Shown here: piece by piece, positions 1-6,168 of the stretch | Layout of the letters: each line of letters starts with the position of its first letter | Numbering within the stretch: the first letter of the stretch is position 1 | Assembly (NCBI GenBank): GCA_026396425.1 | Contig: JAPLWU010000102.1 | Location: 1 to 6,513, forward strand | Origin: Microcaldota archaeon | GTDB taxonomy: Archaea; Micrarchaeota; Micrarchaeia; Burarchaeales; JAKAKT01 | Direction: 5' to 3' | Length of the DNA: 6,513 nucleotides | The notes under the pieces: generated by a model | The model's input: only the letters and a program-made list of their open reading frames with translations | What the model was told of the DNA's origin: nothing | Databases searched by the model: none | Translations under genes and position numbers: made by a program

Positions 1-525
1 GAGGGCGGAATAGTGCTTTTCGGCGGATATTCGGTCGGCAAGTCCCAGGAGCTGATTAAATTCCTCAACGAATACTGCGGAATTGCCCCGTTGGTTGACC
101 CGCGAGTCGAGAAATTTTCAAGAGTTTACGAGAGTTTTGGAATCAAACTTGACCGAATCCCGCTTGAATCAGGCGAGGCCGAGGAGCTTCTGCACCGCGA
201 TTTCGCGGCAATAATCCCGCACCACAAGGTCTCGCGCGAGCTTGCCTCCTGCCTTTCCGCGGCATATTCAAAGCCCGTGCACACGGCCCTCGCAACCGGA
301 TGGGCCTTGAAAGGCTGGGGCGATGCTGACATGCTCTTCCCAATCAGTGACCATGCTGATTTCGGCGACATCGTGCGCTACGTGGAGGGGAGCAATGCGA
401 AAAACATATTCTGCTGCCACGGGGATGAGCAGATTCTCGCGCGCGAGCTGAGGAAATCAGGCTTCAATGCAACTCCGCTCGGAGAAATAGGCGGACAAAC
501 GCAGGCGGTTCTCGCTTCTGTCTAG
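1..525 (+). CDS. Metallo-beta-lactamase/beta-CASP exonuclease, C-terminal part (5' end outside window)
   Basis: The reading frame is open from base 1, so the GTG at base 13 is not a convincing start; the gene begins upstream. The visible 174 codons match the C-terminal half of COG1236-type nucleases (mRNA 3'-end-processing-factor-like or ligase-associated exonucleases). The pattern is GGYSVGKSQELIKFLNE (beta-CASP region, about residues 7-24), then ATGWALKG, then FPISDHADF with the likely metal-ligand histidine at visible residue 118, then FCCHGDEQ with a conserved His at about 140. The family is a zinc-dependent 5'-exo/endonuclease acting on RNA or DNA in the cytoplasm. The HxHxDH metal motif should lie off the left edge and cannot be checked. 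The gene ends only two bases from the convergent small gene at 528. The family is confident; the RNA-versus-DNA substrate is not. Confidence 0.85.
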   Translation, partial: EGGIVLFGGYSVGKSQELIKFLNEYCGIAPLVDPRVEKFSRVYESFGIKLDRIPLESGEAEELLHRDFAAIIPHHKVSRELASCLSAAYSKPVHTALATGWALKGWGDADMLFPISDHADFGDIVRYVEGSNAKNIFCCHGDEQILARELRKSGFNATPLGEIGGQTQAVLASV

Positions 526-527
526 TC

Positions 528-740
528 CTATTTGACTTTCTTCGGGATTTTTCCCAGTACGTTCCTTATGGCTCTGTCCGCGCCCTCGACCACTCTGTCA
601 GTCGCCGCATCCAAGACCGCTCTTGCTTCCGTTCCAGAATCAGCCGGCTTTGATTTCAAATCTTCCTTCGAATCAGCAATCGGGGCCATATCGCGGAATG
701 CCGAGGGGTTTTGATTCCTATTCAATTCGCGTTGTGCCAT
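528..740 (-). CDS. Small charged protein of unknown function, last gene of the glucan operon
   Basis: A 70-residue protein starting MAQRELNRNQNPSAF and ending in a basic tail (LGKIPKKVK). I do not recognise a family. It is hydrophilic, with a disordered-looking N-terminal half rich in N, D, S and K and a probable helix near the end (ARAVLDAATDRVVEGADRAI). There is no membrane segment or cysteine pair. The ATG at 740 is preferred because GGGGAGG lies 12 bases upstream (753-759), a slightly long spacing. Longer in-frame starts exist: ATG at 779 and GTG at 800, the latter 15 bases after the GH15 stop. An AATTTAAA box at 763-770 could be a local TATA element, but it sits too close to that ribosome site for both to act together. 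The gene is co-directional with GH15 and is probably co-transcribed. It is moderately likely to be real. Confidence 0.5.
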   Translation of the reverse strand: MAQRELNRNQNPSAFRDMAPIADSKEDLKSKPADSGTEARAVLDAATDRVVEGADRAIRNVLGKIPKKVK

Positions 741-815
741 GCTAATCTTATGCCTCCCCTGGTTTAAATTACTTCCCATTCTCGTCGTGCGTGTTACCAC
801 TATTTACTTTTGCAA

Positions 816-2525
816 TTACTTTCCCTTTGCGGCGAGCTTTTCGTACGATTCGAGGGCGGTCACGTACATGGCGTGCGACCACGCGAGCGGCTTGACCCAT
901 CTTGCGCCAAAAGATTCGTCGACCTGTTCGGGCAGGAAGCCAAACCTGTCCGCGCATTTTTCAACCAGCTCGATATACCTCCGTGATTTCTCTCCATCGC
1001 CGGCTTCGGCGTAATACCACGCGAGCCACGCGGTCGCGAGCGGCCAAACCCCGCCCTTCGTCGGGTAGGCGTCATCCTCGTATCTACCCAGGCCGCTCTC
1101 GCGCATGAGTTTCTCCTCAAGCCGTGCCACAGTTGATTTCATCATGCTGCTTCCTGGCTCGAACACCCCGAACGGAACGGAAATTCCAATCAAGCTCGCG
1201 TCCATGAGCGAGTTCCCGCCTTCCTCCTCCTCGCCGGCAGTCCGAATGAAAGAGCCGAGCTCCTCCCTCCAGAACGTATTCGGGAATTCCCTGTTTAGCT
1301 TTTCGGCAGTCTTCCTCCACTCGTCCTTTGCCATCCCATTATCCTTTCCCACGCGCCACGCGCTCATAAGCCCGCCGTATGCGCTCGCGCACGAATACGC
1401 GTGCAGGCCCTTCCTCTCCTCCCAAATATCAAAAGTCAATCCGTTCCCTCCGAGGAATTCAATCAGGTAGTCCGCGCTGTCGCTTATGCTCGAGAAAATC
1501 CTCCTCACCAGAAAAGCATCGCCGGTTCTCTTGTAATGCTGCTCGACCGCCCACAGGAAGGCGCCCGCCTGGTCTGCCTGCTCGCCCCACGAGGGCGCGG
1601 GCGAGCCGTCGATGTAATAGCGCTGGCCGAATTTCCCCTTCCTCGTAACGCCCGCGAGCCACTCGACGAGTTTTTCCGCCTTCTTGCGCATCCCGAGGAT
1701 TCCCATCGCGTTCGAGATGAAAGCCGCATCGCGGGGCCAGCAGTAGCCGTAGCCCCCGCAGTATCTCGTTTCGGGGTCGAATTCCGGAGCCGCCACCACC
1801 GCGCCGTTATCCGCCTGCATTGCGTTCAAGACGTAAAAGGAAGTCTTGAGCGGGCCGTCCTTTCCCTTCCACCTCTCGAGATTCCTCCTCTTCATCTCCT
1901 CGTAGCCCATGTATTTGGCCTTCTGCATTAGGCCGAACGCCTCGCGCGGCCCGCTCCCGCCGCATATGAAAATTTCCGGGTTGGGCTCGAGAATGGCCGC
2001 AGCGCCCCAGTCCCGCATTCCCTCCTGCTCCTCCCCCAATCTCCTCTCCTCTAGCTCCCGCACGGGGTCGGGCGAGCACGACCACCTCTTGAAAGGCGCG
2101 CCGAGCACGAGGCAGTTCTCGCGCCTGAAGAAGGCGAGCGCCCCGTCTGAAAACCGCACCCCGTTCTCGGCATTCGTGCACATCAGCCTCATGGCCGCGA
2201 GCATCGCCACTTCCGAATTGGCCTTCACCTTTATCGCGAGCACGGGCTCGAGCTCGTCGACGAACATCTCAATCCGTTCGCTCCCGAGCACGAAGTTCCT
2301 CACGCCAGCATTGCCGTTCGAGAGCCAGCGCAGCCCCTCCTCCCCGTACTCGCCGAATTTCACGATGGCATCGTGCGCCTCGTCGACGGGGCTGAACAAT
2401 CTCCTCAGCTCGAGCGACGCATCGAATGCGGCATTCAACCTCCCGTTGCCGAGCATGGCCCCATACAGCAGTCCGCTGTCGTAGTCGAAAAGCGAGCCAG
2501 TTGAACCCCTCTTAGGCCAGACCAT
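816..2525 (-). CDS. Glycoside hydrolase family 15 (glucoamylase-like, cytoplasmic)
   Basis: A 569-residue protein of about the usual size for archaeal GH15 enzymes. An N-terminal beta-rich domain (about 1-215) contains the typical opening SLFDYDSGLLYGAMLGNGRL. The catalytic (alpha/alpha)6 barrel follows (about 225-565). Barrel motifs in order are GYGYCWPRDAAF (258-269), a substrate-site motif; SWGEQADQAGAFLWA (312-326); DIWEE (366-370), with E369 the likely general acid; YPTKGGVWPLATAWLAWYY (487-505); and FLPEQVDE (530-537), with E533 the likely general base. Family members are inverting exo-enzymes releasing beta-glucose from alpha-glucans; relatives include glucodextranases and trehalases, so the exact substrate is open. 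There is no signal peptide, so an intracellular role is likely. The ATG at 2525 has AGGTGG eight bases upstream (2534-2539). It lies 31 bases after the GH57 gene in the same operon. Confidence 0.93.
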   Translation of the reverse strand: MVWPKRGSTGSLFDYDSGLLYGAMLGNGRLNAAFDASLELRRLFSPVDEAHDAIVKFGEYGEEGLRWLSNGNAGVRNFVLGSERIEMFVDELEPVLAIKVKANSEVAMLAAMRLMCTNAENGVRFSDGALAFFRRENCLVLGAPFKRWSCSPDPVRELEERRLGEEQEGMRDWGAAAILEPNPEIFICGGSGPREAFGLMQKAKYMGYEEMKRRNLERWKGKDGPLKTSFYVLNAMQADNGAVVAAPEFDPETRYCGGYGYCWPRDAAFISNAMGILGMRKKAEKLVEWLAGVTRKGKFGQRYYIDGSPAPSWGEQADQAGAFLWAVEQHYKRTGDAFLVRRIFSSISDSADYLIEFLGGNGLTFDIWEERKGLHAYSCASAYGGLMSAWRVGKDNGMAKDEWRKTAEKLNREFPNTFWREELGSFIRTAGEEEEGGNSLMDASLIGISVPFGVFEPGSSMMKSTVARLEEKLMRESGLGRYEDDAYPTKGGVWPLATAWLAWYYAEAGDGEKSRRYIELVEKCADRFGFLPEQVDESFGARWVKPLAWSHAMYVTALESYEKLAAKGK

Positions 2526-2556
2526 TTTTCAAGCCACCTTTTCAAACCACCGTTGC

Positions 2557-3726
2557 CTAAACTTTTTTCGCGAAGTCCTCGAGAATATTCTTGTAATTGA
2601 TGTAAGCGTCATACGGGCTCCTGTAGGGCGAGAAATAATTGTGCACCTCCTCGTCAATCGAGAACTTGGTGCACAGGTAGTACAGATTATCGCTGTTCTG
2701 CAGTATCCTCCAAATCCTCTCCTTTCCGGCGGCTTTCGCCCTCTCCTCAAGCCCCTGCAGCATGTCGAAGCAGTCGTACTGCATCTCGTTGCTCAGCCAT
2801 GCGGAAGCATCCCTCTCCGTATCGGCCCAGGAAACCGGGCCCTCGGAGCCGACCTCGCCAACGGGCTCGAGCTGCCGGACAAGCTCGCTCGGGGTGCGGA
2901 AGCCGATTCCCCTGCCCAGAATCTCGCCGGGCATTTCCCTCAGGAAATCGAAAATTCCCGTATCCGCCCACTGGTGCTCGCCAAAAGTTTCGTAATCCAT
3001 GAAGAGGTTGACGCACTCGCCCTGCTCCCCTGCAACCGAGTTGGCGAATTTGGCGGCAGTGAGCGGATAGCCCGCCCACCTCCTGTCCGAGAACCGATAG
3101 GCGACATCGTCGCTGAGGGGAAAGTTCCTGAGCAGGACCCTTATGACCGGCCTTCCGCTGGCCGAATAAACGTGGTTTGGCGAGCGGGGCCCGAGCAGCT
3201 TATTCGTTCCCTCGGTGATTATCCCCGTGTGCCCCATGTCCTCGGCCATGCCGGCTATTTCATTCGAGAACAGCGCCTCCGTATTCCTGAAAAACGATGG
3301 CCTCTGGCCGAAAAGCTCCCAGATTTTCTCGGCGTGCATCCTCACCTGTTCCCTGAACTCCCGCTTGTTCCTGAAAAGCGATGAGAGCGAGTGGTAATAG
3401 GTTTCCGCGAGGAATTCGACGTTGCCGGTGGCGGCGAGCTCCTGGAAGCTCGCCAGAACGTCATGGCCGTACTTCTCGCACTGCTCGAGGAAAATACCGG
3501 TTATGCTGTATGCGATTCTGAACTCCCCGCCGAATTTCCTTATGTTCCCAAGCATCACCTTGTTGGCCGGCAGGTAGCACTTGTTGGCAATCTTCCTGAA
3601 AACCGCCACGTTGGCCTTTTCGTCGAAATACTCCTCCTCAAGCGCGCCGTTGTGGTTGCCGAAAATCGAGAAGCGCCTCAGCCTGACCGGCTGGTGGACC
3701 TGGAAATACAGGCATGCGTATTTCAT
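2557..3726 (-). CDS. GH57 enzyme 2, alpha-amylase-like
   Basis: A 389-residue protein starting MKYACLYFQVHQPVRL. All main GH57 motifs are visible: HQP (11-13); GNVEFLAETYYHSL (101-114); FFRNTEALFSN (145-155), with E150 the likely nucleophile; and LFMDYETFGEHQW (241-253), with D244 the likely acid/base. A C-terminal helical region carries NSDNLYYLCTKF (344-355). The FRNTE and DYETFGEHQW forms are those of the alpha-amylase-type GH57 group found in methanogens and other archaea (MJ1611-like). The expected activity is endo- or retaining cleavage of alpha-1,4-glucan in the cytoplasm. The start ATG overlaps the TGA of the upstream GH57 gene (ATGA at 3726-3723), which suggests translational coupling; a weak GGCGG lies just upstream. 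No signal peptide is seen. It differs strongly from its neighbour GH57 enzyme 1, so this is not a recent tandem duplication. Confidence 0.92.
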   Translation of the reverse strand: MKYACLYFQVHQPVRLRRFSIFGNHNGALEEEYFDEKANVAVFRKIANKCYLPANKVMLGNIRKFGGEFRIAYSITGIFLEQCEKYGHDVLASFQELAATGNVEFLAETYYHSLSSLFRNKREFREQVRMHAEKIWELFGQRPSFFRNTEALFSNEIAGMAEDMGHTGIITEGTNKLLGPRSPNHVYSASGRPVIRVLLRNFPLSDDVAYRFSDRRWAGYPLTAAKFANSVAGEQGECVNLFMDYETFGEHQWADTGIFDFLREMPGEILGRGIGFRTPSELVRQLEPVGEVGSEGPVSWADTERDASAWLSNEMQYDCFDMLQGLEERAKAAGKERIWRILQNSDNLYYLCTKFSIDEEVHNYFSPYRSPYDAYINYKNILEDFAKKV

Positions 3727-4904
3727 TTCTTTCCGCCTTTTTCCATTTCATCGATGCGCCTGTTTGCAAGCGCAATCGTCGCCTCGCCCTGGTCGAACCA
3801 GAAATCCGAGCCCCAATAAACGTAGCAGCTCGTCTCGGCGGCCCGCTCCCATTCGACTCCTCCCAGCTCCCGCTTCAAAATTCCCTCCAAATACTCGCTC
3901 ACGCACATCGATTCGAGCGTTCCGCCGCCAATCTTCGCCCCGACTATCCCCATGTAGAAGGGCTCGTAACTCACGTAGAAGAACTGGTTCATCATGACGT
4001 TGCCGTTCTCGCCGTCGGAAGTGGGCACGAGCAAGGCGGGCTTGAGCGCCTTCTTGCCCCTCTCCTTCACAATCCACTTCGCCTTGTCCGGGATTCCCCC
4101 TGCCCCGAACCCGCTCTGCTGGTCGATTCCCGGCTCGCGCACGACCGCAACAATGCCCTCCTCCTTCTTCCCCTTCCTCGCCTTCAGGATGTGCGGCTCG
4201 TTGAAAAGCTCGAACCTGTTCATCGGTTTCCCCTTCCCCTCGACCGCGCAGAAATCCAGATTTTCGACCGCGGGCAGTATGAGCCACTTGTAACCATGCT
4301 TCTTGAGCAGCGAAATCATCTCAAAAAGTTTCTCCTCCTCTCCGGGAATTCCCATCTCCGGCAGCCAGAAGCCTTTTACGTTCGCGAGGGCCTCCTCCCC
4401 GAACATCTCCGCGTATTTCGCCCTCCATTTGGTTATGTGGGCCTCCCAGTCCGCAGTCGGAATCGCGGGAAAATACGGGTGGTAATATCCGGTTCCGGTC
4501 ATCTCGATGTTATCGGGGTATTTCGACAAAACCTCGCGATAAATTTTGACGAAGTTCCCGACCGTCTCGTCCGTTCCCGCCATGTCGACGTGCACTTCCA
4601 TCTCGTCGAGCTTTCCGCTCTCGCTCAGCCTCTGCAGGCTTTCAAGCAAAGTTCCTGAGAAGTCGAGCATGATTTTCGGCTCTTTTCCTGCCTCCCGCAG
4701 TTTCTTCACGAATATGGCCGGGTTCATGTAGGCGCGCGCCATTTTCTGCGCGTCATAATTGCCTTCGTAAAGCATTTTTTCGAGATTGCCTATGAGCTTC
4801 GGCTTCCCGCCCTCGTGCATGTCCTGCGGCGTTGAGAACCAGATAAGCGGCTGGTGCATGTGCAGCCACGGAACGTAAACCGCATCCGCATCAAGCTTGT
4901 CCAT
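3723..4904 (-). CDS. GH57 enzyme 1, glucan-active glycoside hydrolase or transferase
   Basis: A 393-residue protein when started at the ATG at 4904, which has AAGGAG eight bases upstream. Longer in-frame starts would add an Arg/Gly/Ser-rich stretch derived from repeat DNA and are unlikely. GH57 motifs are VPWLHMHQPLIW (11-22), GTGYYHPYFPAIP (137-149), GFWLPEMG (178-185) with E183 the likely nucleophile, and TSDGENGNVMMNQFF (295-309) with D297 the likely acid/base. The C-terminal part holds CYVYWGSDFWFDQGE (360-374). The DGENGNVMMN form marks a GH57 group different from the alpha-amylase-like neighbour. Members of the wider family include amylopullulanases, 4-alpha-glucanotransferases and branching enzymes, so the reaction is not settled. 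No export signal is visible. It ends in an ATGA overlap with GH57 enzyme 2, and the two may act on the same glucan pool. Confidence 0.9.
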   Translation of the reverse strand: MDKLDADAVYVPWLHMHQPLIWFSTPQDMHEGGKPKLIGNLEKMLYEGNYDAQKMARAYMNPAIFVKKLREAGKEPKIMLDFSGTLLESLQRLSESGKLDEMEVHVDMAGTDETVGNFVKIYREVLSKYPDNIEMTGTGYYHPYFPAIPTADWEAHITKWRAKYAEMFGEEALANVKGFWLPEMGIPGEEEKLFEMISLLKKHGYKWLILPAVENLDFCAVEGKGKPMNRFELFNEPHILKARKGKKEEGIVAVVREPGIDQQSGFGAGGIPDKAKWIVKERGKKALKPALLVPTSDGENGNVMMNQFFYVSYEPFYMGIVGAKIGGGTLESMCVSEYLEGILKRELGGVEWERAAETSCYVYWGSDFWFDQGEATIALANRRIDEMEKGGKK

Positions 4905-4912
4905 TTCAAAAA

Positions 4913-4918
4913 CTCCTT
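4913..4918 (-). promoter_or_regulatory. Ribosome-binding site deciding the GH57 enzyme 1 start
   Basis: AAGGAG on the minus strand, eight bases before the ATG at 4904. This is the strongest Shine-Dalgarno match in the operon. It fixes the start at MDKLDADAVYVPWLH rather than at upstream in-frame starts near 5108. Confidence 0.8.
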
Positions 4919-4932
4919 CGCGATTCCCGCCT

Positions 4933-5097
4933 TCAATACTTGCGCCTCGCAGTCTTGGCCGCCTCAACAATTCCTCGCGCAGCTTCTCGCCAACATCCCT
5001 CGCCCATAAACCGCCAATACTGCTGCTTCCTTTCCAACTCCTCTCGCGACTTTCGCCACTCCGGCCACTCGTTTCGCCCCGGCTTCCTCGCAACCAT
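4933..5097 (-). CDS. Possible 54-residue small protein between the DUF5752-like and GH57 genes
   Basis: An ATG at 5097 opens a 54-codon frame ending TGA at 4933, in the gap after the DUF5752-like stop (47 bases) and before the GH57 start (28 bases). The product begins MVARKPGRNEWPEWRKSREE and is rich in W, R, K and E; it is strongly basic and probably helical (for example EELERKQQYWRF, then REAARGIVEAAKTARRKY). No family is recognised. For: it fits the operon spacing, and it ends just before the clear GH57 ribosome site. Against: no good ribosome site of its own (only GGGCGAGGG abutting the ATG), and its second half is a 34-bp near-copy of the DUF5752-like 3' end read in another frame. The whole stretch may instead be non-coding, decayed duplicated DNA. 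Confidence 0.35.
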   Translation of the reverse strand: MVARKPGRNEWPEWRKSREELERKQQYWRFMGEGCWREAARGIVEAAKTARRKY

Positions 5098-5183
5098 CCC
5101 TCGCCCATTTGCCGCCCGCGGCCTCGGCCGCCCTTTCTATATCCCTACAGCCGCCTCAACAACTCCTCGCGCAGCTTCTCGCC
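4958..5183. repeat. Degenerate repeat cluster derived from the DUF5752-like gene 3' end
   Basis: A 34-bp segment at 5150-5183 (the last codons of the DUF5752-like gene, GEKLREELLRR) recurs at 4958-4991 with 33 of 34 bases identical, 192 bp away. A more diverged version lies at about 5034-5058 (CAACTCCTCTCGCGACTTTC on the plus strand). A second motif, CATCCCTCGCCCAT, occurs exactly at 4994-5007 and 5095-5108, 101 bp apart. Together these suggest small duplications followed by decay rather than a mobile element; no terminal repeats or transposase are seen. Confidence 0.75.
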
Positions 5184-5501
5184 CTTCCTGCTGAGCCCGT
5201 TTATCCTCACGGCCGCGCCTTTTTCGCCAATCATGACGAGCCATGGCACGAGGTGGTCCCCGCTCACGTGGTATTCCAAACTTTCGATGGGCAGCTTCCT
5301 CACGTGCACTATGATTTCGACTATGTTCCTCGCCTTGCCCAATTCCTTCCCGTCGGGCATCTTGAAAACGAATTCCGAGCCAAGCTGGCAGTTCCTCGCC
5401 TCGCGAGTCGGCTTTATGTCGAATATTCTTGGCAATCGCTCACCGCATATCCACGCATATTCACGCCCTCGGCGTGGTCTTACTTTGTTTCCACATAACA
5501 T
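5145..5501 (-). CDS. DUF5752-like protein, first gene of the glucan operon
   Basis: A 118-residue frame. The segment from about residue 40 on, with LGSEFVFKMPDGKELGKA, then RNIVEIIVHVRKLP, then ESLEYHVSGDHLVPWLVMIG, follows the DUF5752 pattern: a DG turn, a helix, 'xxYHVxxxHxxxWL', then IGE/IGD. The end is RKGEKLREELLRRL. The biochemical role is unknown; the family is often found beside glycan-metabolism genes, which fits here. I infer a role accessory to alpha-glucan metabolism. The start is uncertain. The ATG at 5501 lies inside the 61-bp repeat unit and next to a hairpin arm, with no good ribosome site, and residues 1-20 (MLCGNKVRPRRGREYAWICG) look repeat-derived. A TTG at 5435 after GGTGAG is an alternative. 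A single TAG separates this frame from the GH57 upstream frame. Confidence 0.6.
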   Translation of the reverse strand: MLCGNKVRPRRGREYAWICGERLPRIFDIKPTREARNCQLGSEFVFKMPDGKELGKARNIVEIIVHVRKLPIESLEYHVSGDHLVPWLVMIGEKGAAVRINGLSRKGEKLREELLRRL

Positions 5502-5584
5502 TCCAGTCGGGCGTGATTATGCGACGCCCTCGGCGCGGTCTTACTCGGTTTCCGCATACCGGCCCAGTCGGGCGTGGTTATGCG
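5463..5584 (-). repeat. 61-bp tandem direct repeat, two copies, in the operon leader
   Basis: Copy A (5463-5523) and copy B (5524-5584) abut exactly and match at 52 of 61 positions by hand alignment. Each begins ACGCCCTCGGCG and ends TTATGCG on the plus strand. Read on the operon's strand, each unit gives a long hairpin (CGCATA...TATGCG), a conserved linker containing AGTAAGACC, and a short hairpin closed by GAG (5463-5475 and 5524-5536). The repeats lie between the inferred promoter and the DUF5752-like gene and overlap the 5' end of its frame. With only two copies and no spacers, this is not a CRISPR array. Confidence 0.85.
5553..5584 (-). other. Stem-loop of repeat copy B in the operon leader
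   Basis: On the minus strand the outer arms CGCATA and TATGCG pair perfectly. Inside them GCCC-GACT-GGGC (5562-5573) forms a second perfect helix, with CC/GG able to pair between the two. Copy A keeps the outer arms as CGCATAA/TTATGTG (5517-5523 with 5492-5498), including one G-U pair, but loses the inner helix. This is either an RNA leader element or a protein-binding inverted repeat. Confidence 0.55.
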
Positions 5585-5629
5585 ACCAATTCCTGGCCAA
5601 TCCAGCCAACTAACTATTCCAAACTGGCG

Positions 5630-5639
5630 TATTTAAATA
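5630..5639. promoter_or_regulatory. Palindromic archaeal TATA box in the divergent intergenic region
   Basis: TATTTAAATA, a perfect palindrome, is embedded in the most A/T-rich part of the 190-base gap between the divergent operons. On the minus strand it would start transcription about 25 bases on, near 5606, just before the tandem repeats. On the plus strand it would start near 5662, about 30 bases before the ATG at 5693. Direction depends on the BRE, which is not obvious. Confidence 0.55.
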
Positions 5640-5643
5640 TGAC

Positions 5644-5659
5644 TTATGCGGTATCATAA
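5644..5659. promoter_or_regulatory. Inverted repeat TTATG-N6-CATAA, possible operator
   Basis: A 5-bp perfect inverted repeat (TTATG at 5644-5648, CATAA at 5655-5659) directly beside the TATA box. TTATGCG here also ends each 61-bp repeat (5517-5523, 5578-5584), so one factor could recognise all three. The pattern is short and could be chance. Confidence 0.25.
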
Positions 5660-5680
5660 TGCTTATTCTCTACTGCCTTC

Positions 5681-5686
5681 GAGGTG
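5681..5686 (+). promoter_or_regulatory. Ribosome-binding site for the gene at 5693
   Basis: GAGGTG lies six bases before the ATG at 5693, a good archaeal spacing. It supports this start for the rightward gene pair. Confidence 0.65.
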
Positions 5687-5692
5687 TGACAA

Positions 5693-6155
5693 ATGAAAGT
5701 AACCACGAGAAATGCACCCCAGGTATTAAAGAGGGAGCTAGCCCGCATCGGGGCCGCGTTTGGGTCATATTCGGCAAAGCTCCAATACGCCGAGCTTCTC
5801 GTAGAGTCGATACCGACCGCGAAAAATCCTGAGAAAACCGCTTCGAGAGCCGATGGCGGCCATTGCGCTTCAGCAGATACCGCTGGAAAAGAGGCACTGG
5901 CCCACTACTCACGGCATCGCAACGAACTCCTTATACGCGGCAAGGGTCGATTCGACCCATTTTAAATTCGATGAAGCGGAGTTCGCGCTTGACGTTGCAA
6001 AAGCCGCCTTAAACGACATATGGAGGAGCGGGATGTATCTTCTCCTTGATGCCGACGAACTACAAGAAGCAAAGTCTCTGCTCGTCGAGGCGTTCCTCCT
6101 GCGCAGACAAGTAAAAAAAGATTTCAGGAGTAGCTGCTGGCCTTACGATTTCTAG
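5693..6155 (+). pseudogene. Unrecognised small gene with apparent +1 frameshift
   Basis: Two overlapping frames read best as one interrupted gene. The first starts MKVTTRNAPQVLKRELARIG after a GAGGTG ribosome site and looks helical for about 48 codons; its own frame then becomes implausible and stops at 5965. The frame one base on is open through the same stretch and continues sensibly (EPMAAIALQQIPLEKRHW, then FDEAEFALDVAKAALNDIW) to TAG at 6155. Skipping one A in AAAA (5834-5837) gives a smooth 153-residue product with NPEKPLREPMAAI at the joint. The product is soluble, alpha-helical and without a recognised domain. Alternatives are a sequencing or assembly indel, programmed frameshifting, or two overlapping genes with the second starting at ATG 5853. 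Its codons are less G/C-ending than those of the glucan operon. Confidence 0.5.
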
Positions 6156-6168
6156 CGAGGTATCCGCA

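Noticed and set aside
3714..4658. Long plus-strand open frame (314 codons) opposite GH57 enzyme 1, with similar ones at 2641-3384, 1909-2484 and 4897-5613.
   Set aside because: They lie opposite genes with complete catalytic motifs, have no ribosome sites, and show no domain-like patterns. The G/C-ending codon bias of the real genes creates them.
4980..5157. A further open minus-strand frame through the repeat region (with GGKWARDG and Ala-rich sequence).
   Set aside because: It has no start codon near its upstream end and no ribosome site; it is bounded at both ends by the same TGA within the two repeat copies, so it reflects the duplication.
4958..5183. Insertion sequence or miniature transposon.
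   Set aside because: No terminal inverted repeats, target duplications or transposase fragment; the similarity is to the adjacent gene's own 3' end.
3723..5501. One continuous frame from the DUF5752-like gene to GH57 enzyme 1, broken only by a TAG at 5145-5147, suggesting readthrough or pyrrolysine.
   Set aside because: The translated joint is Gly/Arg/Ser-rich and repeat-derived, GH57 enzyme 1 has its own strong ribosome site, and its family motifs begin just after that start. G/C-rich DNA with few stops explains the open frame.
5463..5584. CRISPR array.
   Set aside because: Only two copies that abut without spacers and differ from each other; no cas genes are present.
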